32,469 nt of DNA from Nitriliruptorales bacterium (lineage in GTDB: Bacteria; Actinomycetota; Nitriliruptoria; Euzebyales; Egibacteraceae). A program made the position numbers and the translations under genes. A model generated the notes under the pieces. It ran no database searches. It saw only the letters and a program-made list of their open reading frames with translations, and was not told the DNA's origin. This document shows, one piece after another, positions 1 to 7,568 of the stretch (its first letter is position 1; the number at the start of each line of letters is the position of its first letter). Location of the stretch: assembly GCA_009379795.1 (NCBI GenBank), contig WHTC01000010.1, forward strand, positions 1-32,469. The letters are read 5' to 3'.

Positions 1-53
1 AGCGTTGCGCCGTCGATCCCCACGAGACGGTCCGATACGGTGAACCATGACAT
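1..53 (-). CDS. 5' end of an unidentified minus-strand gene (partial)
   Basis: A minus-strand AGGAGG (complement of 54-59) sits beside two possible start codons. ATG at 53-51 opens a high-GC3 frame reading MSWFTVSDRLVGIDGAT, which looks like protein but leaves no spacer after the Shine-Dalgarno. ATG at 48-46 has a proper 5-nt spacer but opens an Arg-rich frame with weaker codon bias. Only about 17 codons are inside the window, so the product cannot be named. The gene would be divergent from mraZ and share its upstream region. That a gene starts here is fairly likely; the frame is uncertain. Confidence 0.3.
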   Translation of the reverse strand, partial: MSWFTVSDRLVGIDGAT

Positions 54-59
54 CCTCCT

Positions 60-94
60 GTGCGGTTCTGGGACACCAAGCCCGACAACCGCAC
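60..94. promoter_or_regulatory. 8-bp inverted repeat in the leader of the leftward gene
   Basis: GTGCGGTT at 60-67 is matched by its exact reverse complement AACCGCAC at 87-94, with a 19-nt loop. It lies directly upstream of the Shine-Dalgarno of the leftward gene, so it could be an mRNA hairpin or an operator. Eight bases is short enough that chance cannot be excluded in GC-rich DNA. Confidence 0.3.
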
Positions 95-140
95 CAGGGG
101 GATGTCGCTATGGCAACCGCCTACAGGCTCTTACTAGGTC

Positions 141-162
141 CCCCACTCCACTTCGCTCCACT
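141..162 (-). promoter_or_regulatory. MraZ-box-like cluster A (inverse orientation)
   Basis: CCACT occurs at 143-147, 148-152 and 158-162, reading AGTGG on the minus strand with 5- and 10-bp spacing. The AGTGG core resembles the GTGG-type direct repeats known as MraZ boxes. It faces the leftward gene rather than mraZ. Assignment rests on motif similarity and spacing only. Confidence 0.4.
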
Positions 163-264
163 CCGGCCTGCCCATGACCTCTCGGCAGCCATAGCTCTGT
201 CCTATTTGATCTGAGTTGCGGCGTCCATTGGGCGCCTTGGGGTTTCCCGCCGGTCTCCTGCCCT

Positions 265-310
265 CCACTGTGGAGAGGGCGACGACACCTGCTCTCCACT
301 TTCCCCCACC
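265..310 (-). promoter_or_regulatory. MraZ-box-like cluster B (inverse orientation)
   Basis: On the minus strand, GGTGG (310-306) and AGTGG (300-296) are exactly 10 bp apart, and the second sits in AAAGTGGAG, close to the described MraZ-box form. A further AGTGG lies at 269-265, within the imperfect palindrome CCCTCCACTGTGGAGAGGG (261-279). The rest of 163-383 shows no coding sequence with convincing codon bias. Confidence 0.4.
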
Positions 311-383
311 GGCTTCTATGCCCTTTGACCAGCGGCTTTGTGCCCCCTTCAGGGCTCTTGCCGCGCGCTGCTCCATGGCCTGC

Positions 384-413
384 TTGACATGGTGGTGTGA
401 AGTGGGGGATAGT
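384..413 (+). promoter_or_regulatory. mraZ operon promoter
   Basis: TTGACA at 384-389 is a perfect -35 hexamer. With an 18-bp spacer it is followed by GATAGT at 408-413, a four-of-six match to TATAAT. Transcription would start near 420, giving a leader of about 48 nt before mraZ. The promoter is overlaid by the phased boxes at 391-425, which suits autoregulation. The start site is inferred. Confidence 0.6.
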
Positions 414-425
414 GGAGCAGATTGG
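391..425 (+). promoter_or_regulatory. four phased MraZ boxes overlapping the mraZ promoter
   Basis: The pentamers GGTGG (391-395), AGTGG (401-405), AGTGG (411-415) and ATTGG (421-425) recur at exactly 10-bp intervals, so TGG falls at 393, 403, 413 and 423. MraZ is known to bind short direct repeats with one-helical-turn spacing in its own promoter. Here the boxes cover the spacer, -10 and start site, the position expected for repression. Confidence 0.65.
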
Positions 426-467
426 TGGCGAAGAGGGTGAGCGACCCGGCGAGAGGGAGCAACCGGC

Positions 468-902
468 ATGTTCCTCGGGGAGTACCAGCACACGCTGGAC
501 CCCAAGGGGCGCGTGATCCTGCCGTCGGCGTTCCGCGACGAGCTGGAGGAGGGACTGGTGATGACGGTCGGACTCGACCACTGCCTCACCATCCACCCGC
601 TCGCCGACTGGCAGCGCGTCCTGGAGAACCTGCGCGCGCTGCGCACAACCGACCGCCGCGAGCGCATGTTCGCGCGCATGCTGACCGCATCGGCCCACCC
701 AGAGACGCTGGACCGCCAGGGGCGGGTCACGATCCCGGCCCGCCTGCGCGAGTACGCCAGGCTGCGCAAAGAGATCACGGTGGTCGGCGCGGACTCCCGG
801 CTGGAGCTGTGGGACAACGAGGCCTGGGACGCCTACCGGGCTGAGGGCATGGCCAACTTCGCCGACACCGAGCGGCCCTTCGACGTCGGCGGGATCTTCT
901 GA
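468..902 (+). CDS. mraZ: Transcriptional regulator MraZ
   Basis: This 144-residue protein is the usual size for MraZ, the DNA-binding regulator that opens dcw clusters. Two SpoVT-AbrB-type halves are visible: the N-terminal one begins MFLGEYQHTLDPKGRVILPS, and the second is built around LDRQGRVTIPARLREYA (about residues 82-98). In the family these assemble into a ring that binds repeated boxes. The start is fixed by AGGGAG at 454-459, eight bases before ATG 468. The stop shares one base with the rsmH start (TGATG). Phased boxes directly upstream indicate autoregulation, which is inferred. Identity is very secure. Confidence 0.97.
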   Translation: MFLGEYQHTLDPKGRVILPSAFRDELEEGLVMTVGLDHCLTIHPLADWQRVLENLRALRTTDRRERMFARMLTASAHPETLDRQGRVTIPARLREYARLRKEITVVGADSRLELWDNEAWDAYRAEGMANFADTERPFDVGGIF

Positions 903-1978
903 TGACCGCCACACTGGAGGCCGGTCCCGTGACCCTCGAACGCCCCCACACCCCGGTCCTGCTGGGCCGGATCGTCGAGCTGCTTTCCGTCCCACCGCAG
1001 CCCGCGCCGATCCAGGGCGTCCTGGTGGACGCCACGGTCGGAGCAGGCGGGCACGCCGCGGCGCTGCTGGAGGCCAGCGGCCCAGGGGTCACGCTGGTCG
1101 GGTTCGACCGTGACCCCGACGCGCTGACGTTGGCCGCCGAGCGGCTGGCGCCCTTCGGTGACCGGGCCACGCTCGTCCATGCGCGTTTCGACGCGCTCGC
1201 CGAGCACCTCGCGTCCATCCTGAGCGCACAGCCGCTCCTGGGCGTGCTCTATGACCTCGGCGTGTCCTCGATGCAGCTGGATCGCGCCGAGCGCGGGTTC
1301 TCCTTCCGTCAGCCCGCGCCGCTGGACATGCGCATGGACCCCACCCAGGGCCCGACCGCCGCGGACCTGGTCAACCACGCCGAGCCGGGGGAGCTGGCCC
1401 GCCTGATCGCCGTGTACGGCGAGGAGCGCCACGCGCGCAGGATCGCCAATGCGATCGTGCGCGCGCGTCCACTGGCGACCACCACCGACCTGGCCGGCGT
1501 GGTGCGCGACGCGGTGCCCTCGCCCGGCCGCAACCGCCGGTTCGGCGCCGCGACACATCCCGCGACCCGCACATTCCAAGCGCTGCGGATAGCTGTCAAC
1601 GCCGAGTTGGATGCCTTCCGTGCCTCCCTTCCCCAGGCATTGGAGCTGGCCCGGCCCGCCGCGGTCCCGTCCGGGTACCGCCCCGGAGATGACCGCGGCG
1701 GGCGCGTGGCCGTCCTCGCCTATCACTCGCTGGAGGACCGGATCGCCAAGCAGGCGTTCGCTGAGGCGGTCAAGGGCTGCATCTGCCCGCCAGACCTGCC
1801 GGTGTGTGGCTGCGGACGCGGTCCCACCGTGCGCCTGCTGACCCGCGGTGCCGAGAAGCCGGGACCCGACGAGATCGCCCGCAACGTCCGCGCCCGTTCA
1901 GCGCGGCTTCGCGCCGTCGAGGCCGTGGGGTCGCGCTCCGACACCGCCCTCGCATCCCCGGACGCAGCGGAGCGCTGA
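902..1978 (+). CDS. rsmH: 16S rRNA (cytosine1402-N4)-methyltransferase RsmH
   Basis: RsmH (MraW) N4-methylates C1402 of 16S rRNA in the P site, using S-adenosylmethionine. Visible family motifs are HTPVLLGRIVELL near the N terminus, the SAM-binding VDATVGAGGHAAALL, DLGVSSMQLDRAERGFSF, TRTFQALRIAVN and YHSLEDRIAKQAF. At 358 residues it is somewhat longer than typical (about 310-320); the extra length is at the termini. The ATG overlaps the mraZ stop by one base. A GTG at 929, just before the conserved region, is an alternative start. It is a stable second member of dcw clusters. Confidence 0.97.
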   Translation: MTATLEAGPVTLERPHTPVLLGRIVELLSVPPQPAPIQGVLVDATVGAGGHAAALLEASGPGVTLVGFDRDPDALTLAAERLAPFGDRATLVHARFDALAEHLASILSAQPLLGVLYDLGVSSMQLDRAERGFSFRQPAPLDMRMDPTQGPTAADLVNHAEPGELARLIAVYGEERHARRIANAIVRARPLATTTDLAGVVRDAVPSPGRNRRFGAATHPATRTFQALRIAVNAELDAFRASLPQALELARPAAVPSGYRPGDDRGGRVAVLAYHSLEDRIAKQAFAEAVKGCICPPDLPVCGCGRGPTVRLLTRGAEKPGPDEIARNVRARSARLRAVEAVGSRSDTALASPDAAER

Positions 1979-2062
1979 TGACCGCCGCCGTGCTGACGCC
2001 CTGCCGCCGACCCCATCGATCTTCTTCTCCGTGACCAGGACGCTACCGCGTGGAGAGACGCC

Positions 2063-2500
2063 ATGACGCTTCCCGCCCTGCGCCGCCCCGCTGGTGACCG
2101 CCCGCTCGGCCTCGCGCCGACGTTCCACCCAAGGCTGCACCTCGTCGCGCCGCCTCTGCGTGCCCGGCGCTATCTGGTGATCGGCCTGCTGCTCGCGGCG
2201 ATCGGAGTGTTCGGGGTGGTGAGCCTGCACGCCCTGGCCTCCGAGGCCGCCTTCCAGACACGCGACCTGGAGCAAGACGTCAACAGGTTGGCGCTCGATT
2301 ACGATGACCTGGTGGCCGAGGTCGCGGCCCTGGAGTCCCCACAGCACATCAGGCAGGTCGCCACCACCGAGCTCGGTATGGTCCCGGCCGACGCCCCGGT
2401 CTTCCTGGAGGCCCCCGAGGATGCCCCGCTCGCGCCTGAACCGCTGGCCATGGGGGAGGTCACCGATCCGCTGAAGCAGGCTCTGGGCCGGTCGGGATGA
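2063..2500 (+). CDS. ftsL: FtsL/FtsB-like septum formation protein
   Basis: A 145-residue single-pass membrane protein with the FtsL layout: a cytoplasmic basic N terminus, one transmembrane helix at about residues 37-59 (VIGLLLAAIGVFGVVSL), and a short periplasmic coiled coil (about 62-92). An Asp/Glu/Pro-rich tail follows. FtsL is poorly conserved, so the call rests on size, topology and its position between rsmH and ftsI, where actinobacteria encode it. In the family it pairs with FtsB and FtsQ to activate FtsW-FtsI. GGAGAG lies upstream of the ATG, and the stop overlaps ftsI by four bases (ATGA). FtsL versus FtsB cannot be decided from sequence alone. Confidence 0.8.
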   Translation: MTLPALRRPAGDRPLGLAPTFHPRLHLVAPPLRARRYLVIGLLLAAIGVFGVVSLHALASEAAFQTRDLEQDVNRLALDYDDLVAEVAALESPQHIRQVATTELGMVPADAPVFLEAPEDAPLAPEPLAMGEVTDPLKQALGRSG

Positions 2501-4509
2501 GCGGCCCGACGCGACTCGCGCCGCGCTCGCGGCCCAGCCGCGCGCGCCAAGTCTCCCGCCCTCGCCAAGTCTCCCGCCCTCGCCGGCCCGTCGCGCGCGG
2601 GCGAGCGAGGCGATCTTCGCGGGGACGCCCCCTCGCGCGCCCCGTCCAGGGACGGCTGGTCAGGGCGCTGCGTCGCGCCCGCAGCGGTCGCAGGGTCGCC
2701 TTCATCCTTGCTCTGTACCTGCTGCTGACGCTGGGAATGGCCTGGCGGCTGGTGACCGTGCAGGTGGTCGCGGCCGAGGAGTACCGCGAATGGGGAACGC
2801 GCCAGACCCAGCGCGACCTGCAGTTTCCCGCCCGCCGCGGCAAGCTCTACGACCGCGCGGGGGACCCCCTGGCGATGTCGATCACCGCCGCCAGCATCTA
2901 CGTCCACCCGCGCGCGCTGGCCGAGGCGAACGTCGATCCGGTCGAGGCCGGTGACCGGCTCGCCGCCGCGATGGAGCACCCTGACGTGCGCATCTCCCAG
3001 GCGCGCATCCAGGAGGCACTGACCAGCGAGAGCCCGTTCAGCTATGTGGCCCGCCAGGTGCCCCGCGAGGTGGGGGTGCGGGTCGCCGAGTTGCGCCTGC
3101 CCGGTGTCGGGGTGCTGGACGAGCCCCGCCGCACCTACCCGGCGGGGGAGCTGGCCGCGCCCCTCATCGGCTTCGCCGGCACCGACCACGTCGGCCTGTC
3201 GGGCCTGGAGTTGCAGTACGACGAGGTGCTGGCCGGCCAGCCTGGCCTGCTGCAGATCGAGCGTGCCCCCGGGGGGCTTGAGATCAGCGCGGCACCGCGC
3301 GTGGGGCAGCCGCCCCTGCCCGGCACCGACCTCGTGCTGACCATCGATCGCGAGTTGCAGCTCACCACCGAGGAGTTGCTGGCCGAGGCCGTGGCGCGGT
3401 GGCGGGCCAAAGGGGCGGCCGCGGTGGTCATGGACGCCGGCACTGGCGAGATCCTGGCCCTTGCCACCGCCCCGAACATGGACGGTCCCCGCCGGGAGCG
3501 CACCCGCGCGCTCACCGACGCCCACGAGCCAGGCAGCGTGAACAAGGTGATCACGTTCGCTGCGGCGCTCGAGGAAGGCCTGATCGAGCCTGACTCCGAG
3601 ATCCTGGTGCCCCCGGCGCACCAGGTGGGGGAAAAGACCTTCTACGACGCCCAGGGGGACCCCACAACCCCGCTGACGGTGCGCGACATCATGGCGCGCT
3701 CCTCGAACATCGGCACGATCCTGATCGCCGAGCGGTTGGGGCCCGAGGGCCTGCGCGACTACCTCCAGGCCTTCGGGTACGGCCAGCCGACCGGGATCGG
3801 ATTCCCCGCCGAGTCCTCGGGCATGCTGCTGCCGACGACCAGTTGGACCGAGACCAGCCTGCCGACCATCGCGATCGGGCACGGTGTGTCCGCGACCCTG
3901 GTGCAGATCGCCGCCGCTTTCGACGTCATCGCCAACGGCGGGGAGTACGTCGCGCCGACCCTGGTGCGCGGCAAGGTCGACGCCGGGGGCCGGTTGGAGC
4001 CGGCCGGCCCGCCGCAGCGGCGCCAGGTTATCTCCGCCAGCACCGCCCGCACGATCACCGACATGATGATCGCCGTGGTCACAGACGAGCAAGGCACCGG
4101 CGAGCTTGCGGCCGTGCCGGGCTATGATGTGGCCGGCAAGACCGGGACCGCCCAGAAGGCGCGCGTGGGCGGCGGCTACCAGCCCGGAGCCTACGTCGCG
4201 AGTTTCGCCGGCTTCGCCCCCGCTGACGACCCCGAGTTGGTCGTCGCGGTGATGCTCGACGAGCCTGCGGGGACGTATTCGGGTGGCAAGGTCGCCGCGC
4301 CCGTGTTCAGCCAGATCATGGGCTCCGCTCTGAGCCACCAGCGCGTCGTGCCGTCATCCGACGCGGGTGAGCTGCGGCCGGCGCTTCCCCCGCCGCCCCC
4401 GCCCCCGCCCCCGCCGCCCGTGGAAGGCCTGCCCGCCCCGGTCGGGGAGATCGACGTGCCGGACCCGGCCGACCCGGCTCCCGACCCGGCCGCGGATGCG
4501 CCGGACTGA
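2497..4509 (+). CDS. ftsI: Septal peptidoglycan transpeptidase FtsI (PBP3, class B PBP)
   Basis: A class B penicillin-binding protein that crosslinks septal peptidoglycan with its partner FtsW. Residues 1-66 form a very Arg-rich cytoplasmic tail, a transmembrane helix spans about 67-90, the PBP dimerisation domain follows, and the transpeptidase domain carries all three signatures: SVNK with nucleophile S347, SSN at 402-404 and KTGT starting at K548. No PASTA domains are present. The C terminus is a run of prolines followed by an acidic Pro/Asp/Ala tail. The tail includes an 18-bp tandem duplication at 2546-2581. ATG overlaps the ftsL stop (ATGA). At 670 residues it is on the long side because of both tails. 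Confidence 0.95.
   Translation: MSGPTRLAPRSRPSRARQVSRPRQVSRPRRPVARGRARRSSRGRPLARPVQGRLVRALRRARSGRRVAFILALYLLLTLGMAWRLVTVQVVAAEEYREWGTRQTQRDLQFPARRGKLYDRAGDPLAMSITAASIYVHPRALAEANVDPVEAGDRLAAAMEHPDVRISQARIQEALTSESPFSYVARQVPREVGVRVAELRLPGVGVLDEPRRTYPAGELAAPLIGFAGTDHVGLSGLELQYDEVLAGQPGLLQIERAPGGLEISAAPRVGQPPLPGTDLVLTIDRELQLTTEELLAEAVARWRAKGAAAVVMDAGTGEILALATAPNMDGPRRERTRALTDAHEPGSVNKVITFAAALEEGLIEPDSEILVPPAHQVGEKTFYDAQGDPTTPLTVRDIMARSSNIGTILIAERLGPEGLRDYLQAFGYGQPTGIGFPAESSGMLLPTTSWTETSLPTIAIGHGVSATLVQIAAAFDVIANGGEYVAPTLVRGKVDAGGRLEPAGPPQRRQVISASTARTITDMMIAVVTDEQGTGELAAVPGYDVAGKTGTAQKARVGGGYQPGAYVASFAGFAPADDPELVVAVMLDEPAGTYSGGKVAAPVFSQIMGSALSHQRVVPSSDAGELRPALPPPPPPPPPPPVEGLPAPVGEIDVPDPADPAPDPAADAPD
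2546..2581 (+). repeat. 18-bp tandem duplication inside ftsI
   Basis: The 18-mer GCCAAGTCTCCCGCCCTC occurs twice in direct tandem (2546-2563 and 2564-2581). It is in frame and duplicates the six-residue segment RQVSRP in the basic cytoplasmic tail of FtsI, so it preserves the reading frame and adds positive charge. Confidence 0.9.
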
Positions 4510-4599
4510 TCGCTACGCTCGGCGGCGGTCGCGACGCCGGAAAGGCGTGCCCGTCCGGTCGTCCGTGGGCCGTCCGCAGCGCGTCGGGGGAACCCCCGT

Positions 4600-6192
4600 A
4601 TGCTCGGCCGGCAGCGCTGGCCATTCCCTTCCCTTCCCGCGCACCGAGTTGCCGTGACCCCATCCCACGTCCCCGGACCCGTCGCGCTGGGCGACCTGCT
4701 TGGCCTTCCCGGCGTGGACGCTCGCCTGGCGGGCGCGCCCGCCGAAGGGGTCCGGATCATTGACGTCACCCACGACAGCCGCCAAGCAGGCCCCGGCGTG
4801 CTGTTCGCCTGCCGGCCCGGCGGCCGCGCGGATGGCCACGACTTCGCGCCCACCGCGGTCGCCGCCGGCACTCCCGCGCTCCTGGTCGAGCGCGTCATCG
4901 ACCTCGACGTCCCCCAGGTGATCGTCCCGAGTGTCGCGCGCGTGCTGGGCCCGATCGCCGCGCACGTCCACGCAGATCCGTCCGGCCACCTGAAGCTGCT
5001 CGGGATCACTGGGACCAACGGGAAGACCACCACCGGTTACCTGCTGGAATCCGTGCTGGCGGCCGGGGGGCATGTCACCGGGCTGATCGGCACCGTGGAG
5101 ACCTTGATCGCCGGGAAGGCGACCGAGGGCATCCGCACCACGCCCGAGGCCAGCGACCTGCAAAGGTTGTTGCGTCGCATGGTCGACGCCGGGGTGACCG
5201 CGGCGGCCATGGAGGTCTCCAGCCACGGCCTGGCGCTGGCGCGCGTGTCGGGGACGCGGTTCACCGCGGCCGCGTTCACGAACCTCAGCCGTGACCACCT
5301 TGACTTTCACCCTGACCTTGAGGCTTACGAGGCGGCCAAGGCCAGCCTGTTCACCCCCGGGTTCGCCGACCTCGGCGTGGTCAACGTCGACGACCCCACC
5401 GGACGCAAGATCTCCAGGCAGGCGGCGGCCGCGGGGTTGCGGGTCGTGCGCGTGTCGGGGCGCGGTCACGCCGACGCCGAGGTCCACGCGCGTGACATCA
5501 CCCTCGGGCCCACCCGCTCGGCGTTCACCGCGCTGGTCCGCGGGCGCCCGTTCGCCGTGACCATTCACCTGCCCGGGTCGTTCAACGTCGATAACGCCCT
5601 GCTGGCCCTGGCGACGGCCGAGGCCGCCGGGATCGACCCGGAGGCCGCCGTGGACGGCCTGGCGGACGTGACCGGCGTGCCGGGCCGGATGGAGCGCATC
5701 GACGAAGGGCAGCCCTTCACGGTGCTGGTGGACTACGCCCACACGCCGGATTCGGTCGCCAGCATCCTGCAGGCGGCGCGGCCGCTGACCAGGGGGCGCA
5801 TCATCATCGTGATCGGCTGCGGTGGTGAGCGTGACCGGGGCAAGCGGCGGCTGATGGGCCGGCAGGCGGTGGCCCTGGCGGAGCTCGCGATCTTCACGAA
5901 CGACAACCCCCGCGGCGAGGACCCGGCCGCAATTCTGGAGGCTGTGGTCTCGGGTGCACGCTGGGTCGCCGGCGCCCGCTGGACAGTCGAGGAGGACCGC
6001 AGAGCCGCGATCGGACTGGCCCTTGACCAGGCGGAGCCTGGTGATGTGGTCGTCATCGCCGGCAAGGGCCACGAGACCTACCAGGAGGTCGGTGATCAAC
6101 GGCTGCCCTTCGACGACCGGGCGGTTGCCAGGGCGCTGCTGACGGGGACCAACCCGGTGGCGGGGGTCACCCCGGCAGGGGGCGCGCGATGA
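4600..6192 (+). CDS. murE: UDP-MurNAc-tripeptide synthetase MurE (m-DAP type)
   Basis: ATP-dependent cytoplasmic ligase adding the third stem-peptide residue to UDP-MurNAc-L-Ala-D-Glu. Visible are HDSR near the N terminus, the P-loop GITGTNGKTTTGYL with K142, the central Mur ligase domain, and DNPR at residues 435-438. DNPR is the motif associated with meso-diaminopimelate specificity. The start is uncertain. ATG 4600 follows a GGGGG tract, while GTG 4654 (codon 19) starts closer to the conserved region but lacks a clear Shine-Dalgarno. A small hairpin (4534-4548) lies in the 90-nt gap after ftsI. The stop overlaps murF by four bases. Confidence 0.96.
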   Translation: MLGRQRWPFPSLPAHRVAVTPSHVPGPVALGDLLGLPGVDARLAGAPAEGVRIIDVTHDSRQAGPGVLFACRPGGRADGHDFAPTAVAAGTPALLVERVIDLDVPQVIVPSVARVLGPIAAHVHADPSGHLKLLGITGTNGKTTTGYLLESVLAAGGHVTGLIGTVETLIAGKATEGIRTTPEASDLQRLLRRMVDAGVTAAAMEVSSHGLALARVSGTRFTAAAFTNLSRDHLDFHPDLEAYEAAKASLFTPGFADLGVVNVDDPTGRKISRQAAAAGLRVVRVSGRGHADAEVHARDITLGPTRSAFTALVRGRPFAVTIHLPGSFNVDNALLALATAEAAGIDPEAAVDGLADVTGVPGRMERIDEGQPFTVLVDYAHTPDSVASILQAARPLTRGRIIIVIGCGGERDRGKRRLMGRQAVALAELAIFTNDNPRGEDPAAILEAVVSGARWVAGARWTVEEDRRAAIGLALDQAEPGDVVVIAGKGHETYQEVGDQRLPFDDRAVARALLTGTNPVAGVTPAGGAR

Positions 6193-7568
6193 TCCCGCTG
6201 AGCGTCGAGCAACTGGCCGATGTCGTCGGCGGGCGTGTCCTGGACGAGCCCGCCGCGGCGCCCGTCCGCGAGGTCGTGATCGATTCGCGGCGCGTGCGGC
6301 CCGGTTCGCTGTTCGTGGCGCTGCCCGGGGAGCACACCGACGGTCACGAGTTCCTGGCCGACGCCGCCGCCCGCGGCGCGGCCGCGTGCCTCGTCGACGA
6401 GACGCGTGCGATCCCCGAGGGCGTGGTGGCCGTCACGGTGGACGATCCCGGCGACGCGCTGCTCGGTCTCGGCCGCTGGGTACGCGACACCGTCGATCCG
6501 GCCGTGGTCGGCATTACCGGCTCGGTCGGCAAGACCAGCACCAAGGACCTGATCGCCACCGCGGCGGGGGCGGGCCGGTCCGTTGTGGCCAACGTCGGGT
6601 CGTACAACAACGACCTTGGTGTGCCGCTCACCTGCTGCCGGCTCGAGGCGGGCAGCGAAGTGCTGGTCGCGGAGGTGGGCGCCCGTGGCGTCGGCCACAT
6701 CGCGTCGCTGGCCGACCTGCTGAGCCCCGACATCGGCGTGGTCACCGCGATCCGCGGTGCGCATCTGGAGTTGTTCGGCGATGTCGGCACGATCGCCGCC
6801 GCTAAGGGTGAGCTGGTCGAGGCCCTGGAGCCCGAGGGCCTTGCGGTGCTCAACGCCGACGATCCCCGGGTGGCGGCGCTGGCGGCGCGCACCAGGGCCC
6901 GGGTCGTGACCTACGGCGTCAGGGCCGAAGCCGACTGGCAGGCGGAGTCGGTCACGCTGGACGCTGTGGCCCGCCCAACCTTCCGCCTTCGGGGCCGCGA
7001 GTTGACGCTGGCGATACCCGGCGAGCACAACGTCGGCAACGCCCTGGCCGCCCTCGCCGTGGCCGATGCGCTGGGCGTCCAGCTCGACGACGCCGCGGCG
7101 GCCCTCGCGGACGCCCGGCTGTCGCGCTGGCGCATGGAGTTGGTGCGGACCCGCGGCGGCATCACGGTGCTCAACGACGCCTACAACGCCAACCCCACCT
7201 CGATGTCGGCCGCGCTGGAGACCCTGATGCGCATGGACGAGGGCGGGCGTCGCTGGGCGGTGCTCGGACAGATGGCCGAGCTTGGTCCGGCCGAAGCCGA
7301 GGAGCACGAGCGCCTCGGCCGCCTCGCCGCGCGGCTGGGCGTCGACGGGCTCGTCGCGGTCGGGCCCCTCGCCGGATCGATCCAGGAAGCCGCCGATCGC
7401 GCGGCGCCTGCGGGGGAGCGCTTCGCCGCCGACGATGTCGACGGGGCCATCACGCTGCTCGCCGAGCGCTTGCTTCCCGGCGACGTCGTGCTGGTCAAGG
7501 CCAGCCGAGCCGCCGGCCTGGAGCGCGTCGCCGACGCGCTCGTGGCGATGTTCGAGGGGCCCGCGTGA
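6189..7568 (+). CDS. murF: UDP-MurNAc-tripeptide:D-Ala-D-Ala ligase MurF
   Basis: The last cytoplasmic Mur ligase, adding D-Ala-D-Ala to complete the UDP-MurNAc-pentapeptide. The 459-residue protein has the N-terminal substrate domain (VIDSRRVRPGSLFVALPGE), the ATP-binding P-loop GITGSVGKTSTKDL with K115, and the MurF-type NDAYNANPTSMSAAL in the C-terminal domain. ATG overlaps the murE stop (ATGA) and its own stop overlaps mraY (GTGA). No ddl gene occurs in the window, so the D-Ala-D-Ala substrate must come from a ligase encoded elsewhere. Confidence 0.97.
   Translation: MIPLSVEQLADVVGGRVLDEPAAAPVREVVIDSRRVRPGSLFVALPGEHTDGHEFLADAAARGAAACLVDETRAIPEGVVAVTVDDPGDALLGLGRWVRDTVDPAVVGITGSVGKTSTKDLIATAAGAGRSVVANVGSYNNDLGVPLTCCRLEAGSEVLVAEVGARGVGHIASLADLLSPDIGVVTAIRGAHLELFGDVGTIAAAKGELVEALEPEGLAVLNADDPRVAALAARTRARVVTYGVRAEADWQAESVTLDAVARPTFRLRGRELTLAIPGEHNVGNALAALAVADALGVQLDDAAAALADARLSRWRMELVRTRGGITVLNDAYNANPTSMSAALETLMRMDEGGRRWAVLGQMAELGPAEAEEHERLGRLAARLGVDGLVAVGPLAGSIQEAADRAAPAGERFAADDVDGAITLLAERLLPGDVVLVKASRAAGLERVADALVAMFEGPA

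Noticed and set aside
1978-2034. 18-codon open frame between rsmH and ftsL overlapping the rsmH stop
   Set aside because: The overlap resembles real coupling in this operon, but the peptide is low in complexity and has no independent support.
2299-4338. 679-codon open frame on the minus strand across ftsI
   Set aside because: It is antisense to a gene with intact transpeptidase motifs. The product is Gly/Arg/His-rich with no recognisable domain, as expected for shadows in GC-rich DNA.
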